64,000 nucleotides of DNA, from NCBI GenBank assembly GCA_018604165.1, contig CP075895.1, positions 3,095,001-3,159,000 of the forward strand, read 5' to 3'. Below, in pieces: positions 17,344 through 27,152 of this stretch. A program made the translations under genes and the position numbers. Under the pieces are notes generated by a model. That model had not been told where the DNA came from and did not search any database. It worked only from the letters and a program-made list of their open reading frames with translations. Every line of letters starts with the position of its first letter. Within the stretch, counting starts at the first letter, position 1. The DNA comes from Chitinophagaceae bacterium LGM1. Its GTDB lineage: Bacteria; Bacteroidota; Bacteroidia; Chitinophagales; Chitinophagaceae.

Positions 17344-19305
17344 TTAATATTTGATAAGCCTGATGTATTTTTCCATACCTCTGCCTGTTTCCAGCATCAG
17401 CATATACACCCCGCTCGGCATATTGGTTGCAGGTATGGCTATATTGTCTGTAGCCCTGTCTTTCCAAAGCACCCTGCCACTCATGTCTTTCAGGCTGCAT
17501 TTTGTATTGCGTGGCAGGTTGTTTACAAACCATGCATCCTGTGTAGGGTTGGGGCTTACCATTACATCTTTAAAAACTATCTCAGGTATCTGCAATACAG
17601 ATGCGTCTTTTTGTACAAGTCCAGTATTGTTAATGATATGGTCGTTAGGGTCTATCTGTATGCCCGTTACCTCATCGTTGCTGCCAAATACAAATGTTTC
17701 TGTATTGGCACTGTTAAAAAACCTTACAATCTTATCCCCTGCTGCCGTTTGCAGTTTTATTTCTACAGGCATTTTAAAGCAAGGTACAGATGTGGGCTTG
17801 GATGTTGTTTGCCTGAACTGTATTACAAACTGATTATTCTGCCAATACCATTTAGCACTATAAGTAGGGAAGCCCTCTTTAAATATCCATTGTGAGAAAA
17901 AAGTATCTAACGATGTTCCATAAGCTGTCTGCATATGCTGTTGCAGGTCTGCAGTAAATGCAATACGCCTGCCATATTGTTGTTGGTACGCACGCAATCC
18001 TTTGAAGAAGAGGCTATCCTCCGGGGCTACGTAGCGTAGCATATGTGTTACAGCAGATCCTTTTTTATACGTTAGCGTGCTGTTGAATATCCTGTTTACA
18101 TCGGTAGTATCATCAACATAAATAGTGCCGCTTGGGGCTTTTGCGCTGTTTATAACATTTGTTCTGTATGCCTTTACTGCCGCATCTCCCCTGAATTTTT
18201 CAACAAACAATTGCTCACAATAAGTTGTAATGCCTTCACTGAGCCATATATCGCGCCAGCTACCGTAGGTAACATTGTTGCCCCACCACTGATGGCCTAA
18301 TTCGTGCGCAATCAGTGTTACGTCGTTATAACCACTAGTACCCAGAGTAGTCATTGTCTGGTGTTCCATACCACCACCAAGTGCAGACATGCAATGCCCA
18401 TACTTCTCTTTATCGAAAGGGTATCTGCCAAATAGTTTTGAGAAGTGGTCAACAATCATGCCCGTGCTATCCAACGCCGCTTTAGCAGTTGGGGTAAAAT
18501 GTCCTACAGTGTTATATACATAATTCTGTATCAGCATAGAGTCGTTGCTGCCATCAGTATATTTCATGTAATAGCTGTATTCGTTATAGGGCGCAACGGC
18601 TACTGATATGAGGTAATAGTCTATCGGGTAGATGGTCTTCCATTCGTATCTCAATCTATTGCCCGATAGCGGTGTAGTGTTTTTCAGCAAACCATTGCTG
18701 CCCACTTTCAAGGTATCAGCAACAGTTACCCACATGTCAACACTGTCAATTTTGTCAACCAGCGATTGTTTGCATGGCCACCAATCATCAGCAAAAAGAT
18801 TATCGCTGATAGAATACATCATGTTAAATCCGCCAACACTTACAGGGTGTAAACCGCCCGTGAAAAATTGTCCGTTACCTGCCGCGCTGCTACCTTTATA
18901 AAATACCTGTGCAGTGAAAATTGTATTAAGTGGTAATGATGCAATATTTACAGTACGTACAGAACCTGTAGTAGTAACAGGCATTATAGTATTATTCAGT
19001 TTAAACGAATCAATCGTTAGCAGCGGGTTCAGTTCAAACGCATATACACTCATAGATGGCACTACTACTTTTGCCGTTGTTGTAACATCGCCACTTATGT
19101 AAGTAGATGTATTGCCGAGTGATATATTGAACCTTACATGTTGCACATCGTAGTAGTTTTCTTCTGGCGTAGCGATGGTTGTTTTACCAGCCACTCCACT
19201 CGTTACCCTCCCTGCTGCACACACGCCTACTGCATCTTGCTTATGCGCATACGACAATAGCGATGCGCAAACAGCCGTAAGTATTAATATATACCTGTTA
19301 AGCAT
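17344..19305 (-). CDS. Secreted M1-family metallopeptidase with T9SS sorting domain (copy 1)
   Basis: A 653-residue exported aminopeptidase-like enzyme. After a signal peptide (YILILTAVCASLLSYA) come the N-terminal beta domain, the exopeptidase signature in the form GGMEH (311-315) and the zinc site HELGHQWW (HExxH at 334-338) with the third ligand E357 in WLSEG. The last about 80 residues (from VSPNPTQDAWFVNNL to YIRLIKY) are a Por secretion C-terminal sorting domain, so the enzyme should pass through the type IX system and end up on the surface or outside. It digests peptides, probably from the N-terminus. It lies one base downstream of a paralogue on the same strand. Confidence 0.93.
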   Translation of the reverse strand: MLNRYILILTAVCASLLSYAHKQDAVGVCAAGRVTSGVAGKTTIATPEENYYDVQHVRFNISLGNTSTYISGDVTTTAKVVVPSMSVYAFELNPLLTIDSFKLNNTIMPVTTTGSVRTVNIASLPLNTIFTAQVFYKGSSAAGNGQFFTGGLHPVSVGGFNMMYSISDNLFADDWWPCKQSLVDKIDSVDMWVTVADTLKVGSNGLLKNTTPLSGNRLRYEWKTIYPIDYYLISVAVAPYNEYSYYMKYTDGSNDSMLIQNYVYNTVGHFTPTAKAALDSTGMIVDHFSKLFGRYPFDKEKYGHCMSALGGGMEHQTMTTLGTSGYNDVTLIAHELGHQWWGNNVTYGSWRDIWLSEGITTYCEQLFVEKFRGDAAVKAYRTNVINSAKAPSGTIYVDDTTDVNRIFNSTLTYKKGSAVTHMLRYVAPEDSLFFKGLRAYQQQYGRRIAFTADLQQHMQTAYGTSLDTFFSQWIFKEGFPTYSAKWYWQNNQFVIQFRQTTSKPTSVPCFKMPVEIKLQTAAGDKIVRFFNSANTETFVFGSNDEVTGIQIDPNDHIINNTGLVQKDASVLQIPEIVFKDVMVSPNPTQDAWFVNNLPRNTKCSLKDMSGRVLWKDRATDNIAIPATNMPSGVYMLMLETGRGMEKYIRLIKY

Positions 19306-19306
19306 T

Positions 19307-21262
19307 TTATTGTTTTATCAGTTTTACTGTAGTTTTTTCTTTGTTGTTTGTTATGTGCAGCACATACATCCCCGACGACAATCCATCTGTTTCAATTATC
19401 ATGCCTTTGTTACCACCCGTATTACCACTTTTTACTACACGCCCTGCATTATCAGCCAAATACCAATCTGCATCCATCTCCACGCCTGCTATCACCCATC
19501 TATCTGTTGTGGGGTTGGGTATTACCAAAACCTCGTTTGAAGTTACGTTATTTATGGCTAATGCCGTATTGATGAATATGCCTGTATCTGCATTCAATAT
19601 ATAGTTATAGGGGTCCAGCACCACTCCCCTTACCTTACGCTTACTCGTAAAACTATAGTCTTGCAGGTTCTTATCGTTCTCAACACGTATAGTAGTATCT
19701 CCGCCATCATATTGCAGGCGAATGTCTATAGGTGTTTTATAGCATGCTACCGATTGCGGATGTGTAGTTTGTTGCAACAATCTCACATACACTTTGTCCT
19801 GTACCTGTACCCATTCTGTACGGTATATCGGCAGCCCCTCTTTATATATCCATTGTGTGAAGAAAGTACTTAGATCAAGTTTCGTTAGCTGTTGTGTAGT
19901 CTGTATAAAATCTTCCGTACTCGCCGTAGCATTGGCATGTTGTTGCAAAAAAGTTTTCAGTACAGCAAAAAACAAACTGTCGTTATTAATAACATAGCGC
20001 AATGTATGTAACACAGCCGATGGCTTATTGTAGCTAAGCCTGCCATCAAAAATCCTGTTCACATTTGTGGTATCATCTACGTAAACACTCCCCCATGCAC
20101 TGTTGGGCGGCAGTAAAGAAGCATGGGTACGGCGCATACGCGCGTCAGCAATATCCCTACCTCTGTATTTTTCAAAAAAAAGGTATTCGGCATACGATGC
20201 AAAACCTTCATTTATCCATATATCTCGCCAGGTAGCACAGGTTACCCAATCACCAAACCATTGATGTGCCAACTCATGCGCTAACAAACCCGTACCTGCA
20301 TTGCCGCAAGTGCTCATGGTCTGGTGCTCCATACCGCCCGATAGCGGCGCAAGACAATGCCCGTACTTCTCTTTATAAAAAGGATATAGCCCGAAGATGT
20401 CTGAAAAAAATTGCAGCATCTGTACGGTACTGTCAAGCCCGTTTTTGTAAAAGTCTAAAGCACCTACCCTGTCATATATATAATCTTGCAGCAGCAGGCT
20501 ATCTGTTGCGCCCTGCAATTTTACTTTTTTGCTATAGTCTATGTATTTACCTACTGATGCACTTATGAGGTAATATGCTATGGGATATGATGTGTGCCAT
20601 TCGTAACGAACCTCATTCCCTTGAATAGGCGTTATGTTTCTCAGCAATCCATTGCTGCCTGCTTTCAGGCTGTCGGGTACTGTTATCCATATTGCAGCAC
20701 TGTCTATTTTATCTTGCAAAGATTGTTTGCAAGGCCACCAGTCTTTGCTCATGTACGGTTCGCTGAGTGTATAGGTAACTCTTGCATTCCACTGGTCGGC
20801 TACGCTGTTATTCATTCCGCCACGGTCAAAAAAACCATTACCTGTTTTGGGTGTGCCGTGATAATACACTTGTGCAGTAAAGGATTGATTTGCACTTAAT
20901 GGTTGTGGCAATATTGCCATCCTCACAAAGCCTTGTGATGACACGTTTGTTTTTACTTCATCAATCAATACAGAATCTATCTGCAACAGCGTATCCAGTT
21001 CAAAGACATAGGCATCCATTTGCGGTGCGGTAACAACAGCTTGCGTGAATACATTACCTGCTATGTTTACATTATCGTTATTAAGGCTGATGTCCAGCAT
21101 TACATATCGCACATCATATTTATCTTCATCGGCAGAGGCAACCGTATTTTTTGCAGCATATAGGTGTTCTGCCATTTTCAGGTAGCTGCATTGGCTTTGC
21201 TCTTGTGCAGTCACCCACCCCACCCAACATATAAATACTGTGCTGATGATAATTTTTACCAT
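19307..21262 (-). CDS. Secreted M1-family metallopeptidase with T9SS sorting domain (copy 2)
   Basis: A 651-residue paralogue of the next gene, co-oriented and separated by a single base. Zinc site HELAHQWFG (329-333) with E352 in WINEG; GGMEH at 309-313. Conserved blocks shared with copy 1 include WWPCKQSL, KIDS, GSNGLL and YPIxYYLIS. The C-terminal sorting domain (VIPNPTTDRWVIAGVE ... TTVKLIKQ) predicts T9SS export. A signal peptide spans residues 1-19 (IIISTVFICWVGWVTAQ). The two copies differ at many positions, so the duplication is old; they may differ in peptide preference. Its upstream region is shared with the small gene at 21366 on the other strand. Confidence 0.93.
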   Translation of the reverse strand: MVKIIISTVFICWVGWVTAQEQSQCSYLKMAEHLYAAKNTVASADEDKYDVRYVMLDISLNNDNVNIAGNVFTQAVVTAPQMDAYVFELDTLLQIDSVLIDEVKTNVSSQGFVRMAILPQPLSANQSFTAQVYYHGTPKTGNGFFDRGGMNNSVADQWNARVTYTLSEPYMSKDWWPCKQSLQDKIDSAAIWITVPDSLKAGSNGLLRNITPIQGNEVRYEWHTSYPIAYYLISASVGKYIDYSKKVKLQGATDSLLLQDYIYDRVGALDFYKNGLDSTVQMLQFFSDIFGLYPFYKEKYGHCLAPLSGGMEHQTMSTCGNAGTGLLAHELAHQWFGDWVTCATWRDIWINEGFASYAEYLFFEKYRGRDIADARMRRTHASLLPPNSAWGSVYVDDTTNVNRIFDGRLSYNKPSAVLHTLRYVINNDSLFFAVLKTFLQQHANATASTEDFIQTTQQLTKLDLSTFFTQWIYKEGLPIYRTEWVQVQDKVYVRLLQQTTHPQSVACYKTPIDIRLQYDGGDTTIRVENDKNLQDYSFTSKRKVRGVVLDPYNYILNADTGIFINTALAINNVTSNEVLVIPNPTTDRWVIAGVEMDADWYLADNAGRVVKSGNTGGNKGMIIETDGLSSGMYVLHITNNKEKTTVKLIKQ

Positions 21263-21365
21263 TACTATGTTTAAAATTACTGCATTTACATGTGTTATAT
21301 CCCCCTGAATGGGTGAAATGACATAACCAATACATTAGGTATATTTAGAGTATAAATTGCAGGGT

Positions 21366-21608
21366 ATGAAAATAAATAGATACAGCCGCGTCCGTTTTGC
21401 AGGACAATCTTTGTTGTGGTCGTTGTTATTATATACGGCAATCGTATTAGCTATGGATTGGGAAGATTTTAAACGACGATTGAATAACGAACCTTATGTG
21501 GTAAAAGTTACATCTGTCACTACAACCAAGACTGATAAACGCATCAGCGTATATAGCGCAAATGCTATAAAAGCAATATGGCTGCACTTAACGCGCAGCC
21601 ATCGCTAA
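21366..21608 (+). CDS. Small hypothetical membrane protein
   Basis: An 80-residue open frame from an ATG at 21366 (a TTG at 21357 is also in frame). It has one likely membrane segment (QSLLWSLLLYTAIVLAM) flanked by basic residues and a polar, basic C-terminal part. No family is recognised. It lies divergent from the peptidase pair and ends tail to tail with the XRE regulator, so together with 22120-22365 it forms a little group of unknown genes. Real coding status is uncertain. Confidence 0.45.
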   Translation: MKINRYSRVRFAGQSLLWSLLLYTAIVLAMDWEDFKRRLNNEPYVVKVTSVTTTKTDKRISVYSANAIKAIWLHLTRSHR

Positions 21609-21629
21609 AACACCTTATAAATTTATACA

Positions 21630-21959
21630 CTACGCCGCATTCTCGGCATGTTCTACTAAATGTTTATGTTCATCACTGACTATCTGTAGAGCTAGATTTT
21701 TGATAGACGGGAATAGCATTTCATACACATCTTTCCTGCTGTTTGGCACGTCTGTATCCTGCATACCAAGTATATAGATGATTGACTCTGGAACATCCAA
21801 TACTTCACATACTTTCTTTATAGTACGGGTACTGGGGCGCTTTACACCGTTTTCAATCTGCGATAGAGAGGTCTGTGAAATATTACACCTATCTGCTAGC
21901 TCATACTGTGTAATATCGAGTTGCCTTCTAATAGACCTGATAGCTATTCCTATGTTCAT
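21630..21959 (-). CDS. XRE-family helix-turn-helix regulator
   Basis: A 109-residue protein starting at the ATG at 21959 (MNIGIAIRSIRRQ). The helix-turn-helix is ITQYELADRCNISQTSLSQI followed by ENGVKRPS, a typical Cro/C1-type DNA-binding domain at residues 5-60. The C-terminal part (about 60-109) has no recognised domain. Such small regulators occur in prophage remnants, toxin-antitoxin loci and restriction-modification loci; none of these partners is visible beside it. It probably represses its own promoter in the 160-base gap to the gene at 22120. Confidence 0.85.
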   Translation of the reverse strand: MNIGIAIRSIRRQLDITQYELADRCNISQTSLSQIENGVKRPSTRTIKKVCEVLDVPESIIYILGMQDTDVPNSRKDVYEMLFPSIKNLALQIVSDEHKHLVEHAENAA

Positions 21960-22107
21960 TGGGTTCCTTTTTTGTCGTTTTCTGCCTATATAGACGATAA
22001 CTACTGGCAAAAGGTTGGAGTATTTCAAGGATTTTTAACTAATAGAAAAAGATTATATACATAATAACACTGAGCAATAATAACTCTGCATACAACATCA
22101 GATACCC

Positions 22108-22115
22108 TATTTTTG
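22108..22115 (+). promoter_or_regulatory. -7 box four bases before the 22120 gene
   Basis: TATTTTTG matches TAnnTTTG and is followed by only four bases before the ATG at 22120. If used, the transcript starts at or next to the start codon. No obvious TTTG -33 element was seen. Confidence 0.4.
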
Positions 22116-22119
22116 ACCG

Positions 22120-22365
22120 ATGGCAGTCAATTTTACAAGCAGGATAGTACATAAGGGGAACGCTATGTTAGCCGTAATCATTCCGCAGCACAGAAAAAAC
22201 GGACTCTATTACGAAATAAATATTCCCGGCTATCCTCGCTTCTTCATGTCTAAATCCGCGCTCGACAGGTATGATATTATAGGCCAAGAGCAAACTACTA
22301 TACCTTATGAAATGGTATTGGCAGTAAATGATGCTATTGAAGCATTTGAAAAAGAAGCATACTGA
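22120..22365 (+). CDS. Small hypothetical protein (81 aa)
   Basis: An 81-residue soluble protein of no recognised family. It has a beta-strand-rich middle (MLAVIIPQHRKNGLYYEINI) and a C-terminal helix (EMVLAVNDAIEAFEKEAY). It is divergent from the XRE gene across a 160-base gap, and a TAnnTTTG box sits four bases ahead of its ATG, which makes it likely to be expressed. The layout suggests it might be controlled by the XRE protein. Confidence 0.55.
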   Translation: MAVNFTSRIVHKGNAMLAVIIPQHRKNGLYYEINIPGYPRFFMSKSALDRYDIIGQEQTTIPYEMVLAVNDAIEAFEKEAY

Positions 22366-22524
22366 TTATTCAATACTGATAATTATTACTGACAGATTAA
22401 TAACAACATATCTTTCATAAACCATTTATATTTTGTTATGAATGTTTAAAGATTGTTGGCAGCATTTTATCCAACACACTCATGCAAATGCAAAGTCTTC
22501 TTGCCTTGACTAAACATTTGTATT

Positions 22525-23784
22525 ATGAGAAAATCATTATTCTTTAAAAAAGGACTAACGTGCATAGCAGCGATATTTGCTATGCAATCTGCATCGGCAC
22601 AATGGGTAAAGAAAGCCGACAACTTACAATTTCAGGTAGGTCGCTGGGGCGGCATGAGTGCTGTAGTAGGCAGCAAAATTTACCTGACGGGTGGCTATGC
22701 CAATATGCAATGGCTCAATGACCTACAAGAATATGACCCAGCTACCAGTACGTGGAAAAATCTAACCACAACACCAGTAGGGCCACTAAACCGCTCTGCA
22801 GGTATTGCATTTACCATCAATGGTAAAATGTATGTAGGTCTGGGTGCAGAGAATTTTTTAAGCACTTCCGGTACACAGAAAAACCTGAAAGACTTATGGG
22901 AGTTTACTCCTTCAACAGGTGCTTGGGTTCAAAAAGCAAGCCTGCCCGATTCTGCAAGAACTGAATCAAGCGTTTTTGTTGTAAATAATAAAGCTTATGT
23001 AGTAGGTGGCAATGGGGGCTTTGGGCCAGGAGTAAACAATACCAATCAGGTATGGGAGTATGACCCAGCTGGTAATAAATGGACTAAAAAAGCAAATTAT
23101 CCTGAAGCGAGTATTGCAACTGCCGGCGCTTTCGCTATTAATGGCAAAGGTTATGTATCGAACGGACGTGCTGGCACAGAGTATCTGAAAAAAACATATG
23201 AATACAACCCAACATCGAATGTATGGACTCCTAAAGCGGATTTCCCTGATTCCGGAAGATATGGTGTAGTATCATTTGTCGTTGATAATAAAGGTTTTAT
23301 TGGGCTAGGGGGAATAGGATATTATAGCTATAAGTCAACATTCTACTATTATGACCCTGCAACTGATAAATGGAGTTATTTTTCTGGTAACTGGACTGCA
23401 ACACCTAGATTGTTTAGCGTTTCGGCAGCGGTTGGTAACAAAGCTTATGTAGGCTGTGGATGGCGTTTGGATGGTACTAGCACGCAATCCTATTTTCGCG
23501 ATTGGCATGAAATGGATGTAGCAGCTAAATTAAGTGTGCAACATACACCTGAAAAAGCTTTAGTAAGTGTATACCCTAACCCGTCAACAGGCACTATACA
23601 TGTTGATGTTGAAAATGGCAAGTATAATTATACTGTATACAGTATAACAGGCCAAAAAGCTGCTACAGGACTGTTAGGTGCCGATAAAACAATCAACCTA
23701 TCAGATCTTGCACAAGGGCAATACATACTGGAGTTAGTATCCGAAAAACAAACTTACCGTTCTATCATTTCTCTAAGCAAGTAA
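22525..23784 (+). CDS. Kelch-repeat protein with T9SS sorting domain
   Basis: A 419-residue exported protein. After a signal peptide (GLTCIAAIFAMQSASAQW) there are about six Kelch/galactose-oxidase-like repeats forming a beta propeller; typical pieces are KIYLTGGYANMQWLNDLQEY, KAYVVGGNGGFGPG and NQVWEYDPAGNKWTKKANYP. The end (VSVYPNPSTGTIHVDVEN ... TYRSIISLSK) is a type A T9SS sorting domain. The propeller probably binds a surface ligand or protein; no catalytic residues can be named. A strong hairpin terminator follows. Confidence 0.9.
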   Translation: MRKSLFFKKGLTCIAAIFAMQSASAQWVKKADNLQFQVGRWGGMSAVVGSKIYLTGGYANMQWLNDLQEYDPATSTWKNLTTTPVGPLNRSAGIAFTINGKMYVGLGAENFLSTSGTQKNLKDLWEFTPSTGAWVQKASLPDSARTESSVFVVNNKAYVVGGNGGFGPGVNNTNQVWEYDPAGNKWTKKANYPEASIATAGAFAINGKGYVSNGRAGTEYLKKTYEYNPTSNVWTPKADFPDSGRYGVVSFVVDNKGFIGLGGIGYYSYKSTFYYYDPATDKWSYFSGNWTATPRLFSVSAAVGNKAYVGCGWRLDGTSTQSYFRDWHEMDVAAKLSVQHTPEKALVSVYPNPSTGTIHVDVENGKYNYTVYSITGQKAATGLLGADKTINLSDLAQGQYILELVSEKQTYRSIISLSK

Positions 23785-23806
23785 TATAGTTTACGCAGGT
23801 AGGTTG

Positions 23807-23836
23807 CTGCCCCGCTTGCAGCGGGGCAGTTTTTTC
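23807..23836 (+). terminator. Rho-independent terminator after the Kelch gene
   Basis: A perfect 9-bp GC-rich stem (CTGCCCCGC / GCGGGGCAG) with a five-base loop is followed by a run of T. It lies 22 bases after the Kelch stop codon. Confidence 0.9.
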
Positions 23837-23872
23837 TCAAGCACATCTACTTATCAATAAATACAAAACCAT

Positions 23873-26800
23873 ATGAAAAATTACATAAAGCCAATTAGCC
23901 GCTTTGCATTGCTATTTATAGCAATGTTAATTACTGCTAATGTAAACGCTACGCACTTTGCCGCGGCTGATATTTACGCAAAATATGTAGGTATTGGTGT
24001 TGACCCTTGCTCCGGCCTCAGAGATTATCAATACGAAGTAGTACTGGATGTATACAAGGCCTGCGAACCAGGTAATGCAAACCTCGGTGCTACAGAAAAC
24101 ATACGTATACGTAGTGGAAGTGCAGCATTCGATAATACAATAAACGTACCGGTCAGCAGTATCGATACGCTGGATGAACTGTGTGATGCATTTAAAAGTC
24201 AAAACTCTTGCAGAGTACCTGCAAACAGCAACCTGCCGGGCTTTGTAAGGCATAGGTATATTCTGACAATTACATTAGTGTCTGCACAAAAAGATTGGAT
24301 ATTCAGTTGGCGAAATGGTAACAGAAATAGCAATATTATTAACCTAGTAGGAGCAAACGCTGCACAAATGTATGTAGAAGCAGGTCTTGATAACAGCACT
24401 AAAAACAACAGTACCCCAAGGTATCTTGTATCTCCTATCCCGTATATATGTACAAACCAACCTGCCGTTTTTCTGAATGGCCCTTATGATGTTGATGGTG
24501 ATTCACTAAATACTACTAACGTACAACCTTTAGATAATATAGGTGTACCTATAGCATACCAAACAAACTATTCGCTTATCGACCCTGTTGGGTCTGCAAG
24601 TAGCAATCCATACATGGTAAATAAAAACACAGGTACTGCTACATTTACACCAACCGGCCAAGGCTATTTTGTTGTAGCTTTTCTTTGTGAAGAATATGAC
24701 AAAACAACTGGCGCAAGAATCGGCTACACAACCCGCGATGCACAAATTAGTGTTTTGAATTGCAGCGCACCGCCACCATCAGTTGATAGCATACCGTTAC
24801 AAATTAAGGATGCTACCTTCGTAAATAACGCTTTGCTTGTATGCCCGGGCAGTAATCTCAACTTCTCTGTTGAAAGCAAATCTACCAACCCTGCCAACCA
24901 GTTATATATGGAGGCAAATACGGCAATTATCCCTGGCTCATCTTTTACCACAACAGGTAGCGGCACTGCCAGCATTTCAGGCACTTTCAACTGGACACCT
25001 ACCACAGCAGACATAGGCGAGCACACGCTAATAATAACTGCAAAAGACTCTACTTGCTCTGGCACAAGTGGTTTGTCAATTGTATTGAAAAACTACACAA
25101 TAGTATTGATACGTGTGTTGCAAGGCCTTGATGCAGGAAAGGATCAACCCTTCTGTGCATTAAACCCGACTCCAAAACAATTATACGTGCGGGGTGCAGA
25201 AATACTAAATACAATAAAATGGACAGACATTAGCGGCGGAACCGCAAAAAACCTTTCTGCACACAATATAATTAACCCTATAGCAACCCCCACTACTACC
25301 ACAGAATATGTTGTATCAACACCAGACTTGGCGGGGAGTTGTAAAAATCAGGATACAATATCTGTATATGTAGATAATAGCAGTAACGTCGATATATTTC
25401 CACAGGCCGACAATTTTGTAATGTGCAGACCCGACTATTTACAACTTGACTTAACCCTAACCGGTAAAGAACCAAAAATAAATATGCCGTGTGGGCCGTC
25501 GACTAATATCAATACACCGTTGGATTCATTTACAATGTACGGATCTTCTGTTTTTGGTACTGGCTTTGCTTATGATACACTTGGCAGCAGCACCCCCGTA
25601 TTATATAACAATGTCAGGACTGCAAAAATGGAATTCCTGATTTTACAAACAGAGTTGAAAGAGTATGGCATCAATTCATCTACATTACGTTCGTTAGCTT
25701 TTGAAACAGCTAAATCAACTACACCAAATACTTTTGAGTATAAGGACTTTACTATATCTCTAAAGTGTACGGACATGAAGCAACTAGATAAAGCAAATGG
25801 GTTTCAAACAGGTACTGTAATGGTATATAAAGCACCGGGTAATATTACTTTCCCAGATGGGTGGCACAAATTCAATTTCGATGTTGCTTATGACATAGAT
25901 ATGAACAAAAACCTGATAGTGCAGATTTGCTACAGTAACAATCCTGATACGGTTGCTACATGTACAGCACTGAACGGTACACCACCAGTTATTAAGTTTA
26001 ATCCAACGACGTACTCTGCTAGTTTAGTATATAAACCATCTAATGGTACTGTTGCAGATGTGTGTAGTGTCACAACTGCTGCAAACATATCTGAAATGGA
26101 AAGCAGACCTATGTTCAAGTTTGATTATAATGAGGCGCCCGGCAAACCTTTCCAGTTTACTTGGAACACAGATGCGTACATTTCAGACACTACCAGCAAG
26201 CAGCCATTGGCGTATGTTTCAAAGAGTTCAAATTTCGTAATAAAAACCTTTGGCAGTAGCGGGTGTTTATTAATTGATACATTGAAAGTTATAGTCCCCG
26301 TACACGACTTCTTTGTGTTGCCCAAAGACACATCAATATGCTTTGGCGAAACAGCCCCGCTGGAAGTAAAAAACGGTACTTATTTCGAATGGTTTGAGTT
26401 TGAGAACGGTCAATTCAAATCAGCCCACGAATCGCTGAATTGTGACCGTTGCCCCAACCCGATAGCGAAGCCTAAAAAGACAACACACTACAAAATAAAA
26501 GTAGGTGATGAACTCTTCTGCTACGATACCATAGATGCCTTTATAGAAGTAAAACCATTGCCGATAGTGAAGATACTGACCAACGATACGGTTATAAAAT
26601 ATGGTAAGAGTGTACAACTGATGGTAAACGGAGCCCGCATCTACAACTGGACACCCGTATCATCTCTCAACAACCCGAACATATCTTATCCTCTAGCAAC
26701 CCCAACAGAGTCTACGCAATATGTAGTAGGTGGTATAGCCAGCAACGGTTGTGTGTCTTATGATACGGTACGAGTAGGTTTGGATTATCGTGATAATCTG

Positions 26801-27058
26801 TTCATCCCGACAGCGTTCAGCCCGAATGGCGATGGCAAGAATGATGTATTCAAAGTATCGAATATGACGTTCCAACGCTATACAGAGTTCAGGGTATTCA
26901 ACCGTTGGGGTCAGGAGATATACAATGGCAACAAAGGTTGGGATGGCATGTGGAAAGGTGTGGTACAGGAAGCAGGAGTGTACACTTACCTGATACGAGT
27001 AGCATACCCTGATGGTGAGGTAGAAACCTACAAAGGTGATGTGACACTGGTGAAATAG
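23873..27058 (+). CDS. Large surface protein with gliding-associated C-terminal (T9SS type B) domain
   Basis: A 1061-residue secreted protein. A signal peptide (FALLFIAMLITANVNA) and a conserved early region with paired cysteines (THFAAADIYAKYVGIGVDPC) lead to a chain of Ig-like/beta-sandwich modules with PKD-like pieces. The end, from about residue 976 (NLFIPTAFSPNGDGKNDVFK, FRVFNRWGQEIYNG, GWDGMWKG, GVYTYLIRVAYPDG), is the CHU_C-type domain that directs T9SS type B export. Such proteins serve as adhesins or gliding-related surface filaments in Bacteroidota. No enzyme domain was seen. A bidirectional terminator separates it from gcvP. Confidence 0.9.
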   Translation: MKNYIKPISRFALLFIAMLITANVNATHFAAADIYAKYVGIGVDPCSGLRDYQYEVVLDVYKACEPGNANLGATENIRIRSGSAAFDNTINVPVSSIDTLDELCDAFKSQNSCRVPANSNLPGFVRHRYILTITLVSAQKDWIFSWRNGNRNSNIINLVGANAAQMYVEAGLDNSTKNNSTPRYLVSPIPYICTNQPAVFLNGPYDVDGDSLNTTNVQPLDNIGVPIAYQTNYSLIDPVGSASSNPYMVNKNTGTATFTPTGQGYFVVAFLCEEYDKTTGARIGYTTRDAQISVLNCSAPPPSVDSIPLQIKDATFVNNALLVCPGSNLNFSVESKSTNPANQLYMEANTAIIPGSSFTTTGSGTASISGTFNWTPTTADIGEHTLIITAKDSTCSGTSGLSIVLKNYTIVLIRVLQGLDAGKDQPFCALNPTPKQLYVRGAEILNTIKWTDISGGTAKNLSAHNIINPIATPTTTTEYVVSTPDLAGSCKNQDTISVYVDNSSNVDIFPQADNFVMCRPDYLQLDLTLTGKEPKINMPCGPSTNINTPLDSFTMYGSSVFGTGFAYDTLGSSTPVLYNNVRTAKMEFLILQTELKEYGINSSTLRSLAFETAKSTTPNTFEYKDFTISLKCTDMKQLDKANGFQTGTVMVYKAPGNITFPDGWHKFNFDVAYDIDMNKNLIVQICYSNNPDTVATCTALNGTPPVIKFNPTTYSASLVYKPSNGTVADVCSVTTAANISEMESRPMFKFDYNEAPGKPFQFTWNTDAYISDTTSKQPLAYVSKSSNFVIKTFGSSGCLLIDTLKVIVPVHDFFVLPKDTSICFGETAPLEVKNGTYFEWFEFENGQFKSAHESLNCDRCPNPIAKPKKTTHYKIKVGDELFCYDTIDAFIEVKPLPIVKILTNDTVIKYGKSVQLMVNGARIYNWTPVSSLNNPNISYPLATPTESTQYVVGGIASNGCVSYDTVRVGLDYRDNLFIPTAFSPNGDGKNDVFKVSNMTFQRYTEFRVFNRWGQEIYNGNKGWDGMWKGVVQEAGVYTYLIRVAYPDGEVETYKGDVTLVK

Positions 27059-27095
27059 TGAATGACTTCTTTGCTATATTAATTAAGCTCAACAT

Positions 27096-27133
27096 AAAAA
27101 GAACTGCCTAACAAATGTTAGGCAGTTCTTTTT
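27096..27133. terminator. Bidirectional terminator between the CHU_C gene and gcvP
   Basis: A perfect 12-bp stem (GAACTGCCTAAC / GTTAGGCAGTTC, 27101-27112 and 27117-27128) with an AAAT loop has A5 before and T5 after, so it can stop transcripts from both converging genes. Confidence 0.92.
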
Positions 27134-27152
27134 ATAATTACGATAAACTCTA

